This document shows positions 7,266 to 9,417 of a stretch of DNA of 9,417 nucleotides, one piece after another. Below the pieces are notes generated by a model. That model did no database searches. It worked only from the letters and a program-made list of their open reading frames with translations, and was not told the DNA's origin. The translations under genes were made by a program, and so were the position numbers. How positions within the stretch are numbered: the first letter of the stretch is position 1; each line of letters opens with the position of its first letter. The DNA lies in the NCBI GenBank assembly GCA_028869395.1, contig JAGWSE010000302.1, forward strand, positions 1 through 9,417. The letters run 5' to 3'. Source of the stretch: Alphaproteobacteria bacterium. GTDB taxonomy: Bacteria > Pseudomonadota > Alphaproteobacteria > Caulobacterales > Caulobacteraceae.

Positions 7266-7711
7266 TGTCTTTTCCATTCCTCTTCCTTGCGCAAAACCTG
7301 GTTTCGCTGCTCGCGATCCTGTTCGCCCTCTGGAAGGGGGGGCTCGCCGAGCGCCTGGCCGCCGTCGTCGTCGCCGCCAACCTGGTCATCGGCCTCTCGG
7401 CGACCTTCCTCGCGCCCGACAGCACCGGTCTCGTGCGTCTGGGCAACGACGGCCTCGCCGCGCTCGCCCTGCTCGCGATCACGCTGCGGTTCGCCGCCCC
7501 CTGGATGGGCGCGGTCATGTTCTTCTATGCGGCGCAGTTCTCGCTCCACTCCTTCTATCTGGTGACCGAGCGCTCCGATCAGGACCTGCTGCACGCCATC
7601 ATCAACAACATCGACTTCGCCGGCGTGCTGCTGTCGCTGATCGCCGGGGTCTTCATGGCGTGGCGGCATCGGGCCCGCGGTTCGAGGCTCCTGGGCCAAA
7701 CTGCGCCATAG
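7265..7711 (+). CDS. Multi-pass membrane protein of unknown function, 148 aa
   Basis: A hydrophobic protein with four or five predicted membrane segments, at about residues 5-23, 30-49, 62-77, 80-99 and 115-133, and a short basic cytoplasmic tail (WRHRARGSRLL). Polar and charged residues between segments 4 and 5 (TERSDQDLLHAIINN) may mark a functional loop. I recognise no transporter or enzyme motif. The start is well defined: an in-frame TAG at 7253-7255 excludes any upstream extension, and no other plausible start exists before residue 81. The ribosome binding site and the first base of the ATG lie in a 15-bp hairpin, so translation may be controlled or may need active unfolding. I see no convincing promoter in the 62-nt gap, so it may be read through from the 6867 gene. 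Confidence 0.85.
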   Translation: MSFPFLFLAQNLVSLLAILFALWKGGLAERLAAVVVAANLVIGLSATFLAPDSTGLVRLGNDGLAALALLAITLRFAAPWMGAVMFFYAAQFSLHSFYLVTERSDQDLLHAIINNIDFAGVLLSLIAGVFMAWRHRARGSRLLGQTAP

Positions 7712-7772
7712 CGCCGCCCTGAACGGCCTCTCAGAAAAAGTTCGCTTGCGCCGCGGCTCGAACCGGAGTTGA

Positions 7773-7827
7773 TGGCCAACGGGCCACGTCCCCCCAACGG
7801 GACGCTGCCCATCTGCAAGGATGGGAG
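7773..7827 (+). ncRNA. Structured serC leader, candidate serC RNA motif
   Basis: Three hairpins follow in close order: TGGCC-AACG-GGCCA (7773-7786), CGTCCC-N6-GGGACG (7787-7804) and CCCATC-TGCAAG-GATGGG (7808-7825). The third stem contains most of the GGGAG ribosome binding site (7823-7827) that serves the serC ATG at 7836, so folding would block initiation. Alphaproteobacterial serC-serA operons are known to carry a conserved cis-regulatory leader, the serC motif (Rfam). Position and architecture agree, but I cannot run the covariance model. Its ligand or trigger is, to my knowledge, not established. Confidence 0.58.
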
Positions 7828-7835
7828 ACATCGCT

Positions 7836-9005
7836 ATGACCACCCCCGCCAAGCCGGCCATGCGGCCGGCGCGCGCCGAATTTTCTTCCGGCCCCTGCGC
7901 CAAGCGCCCCGGATGGAACCCCGACATTCTCCAGAACGCGGTCCTGGGGCGGTCACACCGCTCCAAGCTCGGAAAGGCGCGCCTGAAAGAGGCGATCGAC
8001 CGAACCCGCGACGTTCTGCAGGCGCCCGACGATTACCTCGTCGGCATCGTGCCCGGCTCGGACACCGGCGCGATGGAGATGGCCATGTGGTCGCTCCTGG
8101 GCGCCCGGCCGGTCCAGCTCCTCGCCTATGAAAGCTTCGGCAAGGACTGGGTCACCGACGTGACCAAGCAGCTGAAGATCGAGGCGGAGGTGCTGCAGGC
8201 CCCCTACGGCCAGCTTCCCGACCTGTCGAAGGTCCGCAAGGACGCGGACCTGGTCTTCCCCTGGAACGGCACGACCTCCGGCGTGCGCGTGCCCGACGCC
8301 GCCTTCATCGCCGCCGACCGCGAGGGGCTGACGCTCTGCGACGCCACCAGCGCCGCCTTCGCCCAGGACCTCGACTGGGCCAAGCTCGATGTGACCACCT
8401 TCTCCTGGCAGAAGGCGCTGGGCGGCGAGGCCGCGCATGGCGTGCTGGTCCTCTCGCCCCGGGCGGTGGCCCGGCTGGAGAGCTACACGCCTGCCTGGCC
8501 GATGCCGAAGCTGTTCCGCCTGACCAAGGCCGGCAAGCTGAACGCCGAAATCTTCGACGGCTCGACGATCAACACGCCTTCCATGCTCTGCGTGGAGGAC
8601 TATCTCGACGCGCTGAAGTGGGCGGCCTCCATTGGCGGGCTTGCGGAGCTGCGCCGCCGCGCCGACGGCAATCTCGCCGTGCTCGAGGCCTGGGCGGCAA
8701 AGACCCCGTGGGTCGGATTCCTCGCCGAGGACGCCTCGATCCGGTCCAACACCTCCGTTTGCCTCAAGGTCGTCGACCCGCCGGTCGTCGCGCTCTCCGA
8801 CGACGCCCAGGCGGACTTCGCCAAGAAGCTCGCCGGCGTCCTGGAGAAGGAAGGCGTCGCCTACGACATCGCCGGCTACCGCGATGCGCCGGCGGGACTT
8901 CGGATCTGGTGCGGCGCCACGGTCGACAGCTCCGACCTCGAGGCGCTGACGCCCTGGCTCGACTGGGCCTTCCAGGTCACCGCCGCCGAACTCGCCGCCG
9001 CCTGA
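7836..9005 (+). CDS. serC: Phosphoserine aminotransferase
   Basis: A PLP-dependent class V aminotransferase, 389 aa, that converts 3-phosphohydroxypyruvate and glutamate to O-phosphoserine and 2-oxoglutarate, the second step of serine synthesis in the cytosol. It may also act in pyridoxal phosphate synthesis. N-terminal FSSGPCAKRPGW, then LVGIVPGSDTGAMEMAMWSL (phosphate-binding region of the cofactor), VFPWNGTTSGVRVP, Asp169 in LCDATSAAFA (pyridine nitrogen partner) and the PLP Schiff-base Lys193 in SWQKALGGEAAHG. It looks like the Methanosarcina/alphaproteobacterial SerC subtype rather than the E. coli one. I chose the ATG at 7836, preceded by GGGAG at 7823-7827, 8 nt away; an in-frame ATG at 7821 would add 5 residues but lies inside the leader hairpin with poor spacing. 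serA follows after 74 nt, forming a serine operon. Confidence 0.96.
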   Translation: MTTPAKPAMRPARAEFSSGPCAKRPGWNPDILQNAVLGRSHRSKLGKARLKEAIDRTRDVLQAPDDYLVGIVPGSDTGAMEMAMWSLLGARPVQLLAYESFGKDWVTDVTKQLKIEAEVLQAPYGQLPDLSKVRKDADLVFPWNGTTSGVRVPDAAFIAADREGLTLCDATSAAFAQDLDWAKLDVTTFSWQKALGGEAAHGVLVLSPRAVARLESYTPAWPMPKLFRLTKAGKLNAEIFDGSTINTPSMLCVEDYLDALKWAASIGGLAELRRRADGNLAVLEAWAAKTPWVGFLAEDASIRSNTSVCLKVVDPPVVALSDDAQADFAKKLAGVLEKEGVAYDIAGYRDAPAGLRIWCGATVDSSDLEALTPWLDWAFQVTAAELAAA

Positions 9006-9034
9006 GGCGGCCGCCGCCGCGCAACCCCGACAAC

Positions 9035-9060
9035 GCCCTTCCCGCACCGCCGGGGAGGGC
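9035..9060 (+). other. Hairpin in the serC-serA spacer
   Basis: GCCCTTCCC (9035-9043) pairs with GGGGAGGGC (9052-9060) over 9 bp with one T-G wobble around an 8-nt loop. No T-run follows (TCTCCGAC), so a full terminator is unlikely. It may protect the serC message from decay or set the ratio of SerC to SerA. Confidence 0.5.
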
Positions 9061-9079
9061 TCTCCGACAGGACACCCAC

Positions 9080-9417
9080 ATGCCTCGCGTGCTCATCGCA
9101 GACAAACTCTCGCCCGCCGCCGTCGCCATCTTCACCGAGCGCGGCGTCGACGCCGACGTGAAGACCGGCCTCTCGAAGGACGATCTCCTCAAGATCATCG
9201 GCGACTACGACGGCCTGGCCGTGCGCTCGGCCACTAAGGCCGACAAGGACGTGCTCGCCGCGGCCAGGAACCTCAAGGTGATCGGCCGCGCCGGCATCGG
9301 CGTCGACAACATCGACGTGCCGGCCGCCACCGCCGCCGGGGTGGTGGTCATGAACACCCCGTTCGGCAACTCGATCACCACCGCCGAACACGCCATCGCG
9401 CTGATGTTCGCGCTGGC
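9080..9417 (+). CDS. serA: D-3-phosphoglycerate dehydrogenase, N-terminal part (cut by window end)
   Basis: Catalyses the NAD-dependent oxidation of 3-phosphoglycerate to 3-phosphohydroxypyruvate, the first and usually serine-inhibited step of serine synthesis. Its product is the substrate of SerC, encoded just upstream. About 112 codons are present: the start MPRVLIADKLSPAA, DGLAVRSATK (substrate-contacting Arg/Ser near 49-50), GRAGIGVDNIDV (69-80), MNTPFGNSITTAEH (91-104) and a hydrophobic helix at the cut. These are hallmarks of the D-2-hydroxyacid dehydrogenase family and specifically of SerA. The nucleotide-binding GxGxxG loop, the catalytic His and any regulatory ASB/ACT domains lie beyond the window. 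AGGAC at 9069-9073 is a reasonable ribosome binding site for the ATG. No separate promoter is evident in the 74-nt spacer. Confidence 0.95.
   Translation, partial: MPRVLIADKLSPAAVAIFTERGVDADVKTGLSKDDLLKIIGDYDGLAVRSATKADKDVLAAARNLKVIGRAGIGVDNIDVPAATAAGVVVMNTPFGNSITTAEHAIALMFAL

Noticed and set aside
7085..9047. Long minus-strand open frames across the 6867, 7265, serC and serA genes
   Set aside because: They overlap well-recognised plus-strand genes and have unnatural composition typical of antisense frames in GC-rich DNA.

Overview
The window comes from a GC-rich alphaproteobacterium, most likely Caulobacteraceae (Caulobacter or Phenylobacterium type). This rests on the protein flavour (FtsH, FolP and a SerC of the Methanosarcina/alphaproteobacterial kind followed by SerA), on very high G+C at third codon positions, and on short intergenic regions carrying CtrA-box-like TTAA-N7-TTAA motifs and GANTC (CcrM) sites. 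The genus is an inference. It is mostly a housekeeping chromosomal segment; I see no insertion sequence, prophage, CRISPR array, tRNA or rRNA.

Layout. (1) 1-581: 3' end of ftsH, ending at a strong hairpin shared with a small convergent gene (639-836, minus). (2) 942-3213: a plus-strand run of folP (dihydropteroate synthase), thiD (HMP/HMP-P kinase) and a nucleotidyltransferase-family protein whose start overlaps the thiD stop by 4 nt. (3) 3273-4088: a PhzF-family isomerase with all the catalytic residues, behind a possible promoter of its own and ending at a perfect hairpin shared with the next, convergent gene. (4) 4143-4511 (minus): a small exported protein. (5) 4715-6622 (minus): a membrane hybrid histidine kinase with an attached receiver domain. 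(6) 6623-6866: a 244-nt divergent control region with a 13-bp perfect inverted repeat, CtrA-box-like motifs and two GAATC sites. (7) 6867-7202: a conserved-looking 111-residue protein of unknown function. (8) 7265-7711: a multi-pass membrane protein whose start codon sits at the foot of a strong hairpin that also holds its ribosome binding site. (9) 7836-9005 serC and 9080 onward serA (cut by the window end): two successive serine biosynthesis steps, preceded by a three-hairpin leader that resembles the alphaproteobacterial serC RNA motif.

Gene logic. SerA oxidises 3-phosphoglycerate and SerC transaminates the product to phosphoserine, so the last two genes form a pathway operon. folP and thiD are cofactor genes (folate, thiamine) that probably share a transcript, with no direct link between their pathways. 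The kinase and the 6867 gene diverge from one regulatory region and may be cell-cycle controlled.

No large undescribed system is evident. The most interesting signals are RNA- and DNA-level: the start-codon hairpin at 7232-7265, the serC leader at 7773-7827, and the structured, CtrA-like region at 6684-6820.
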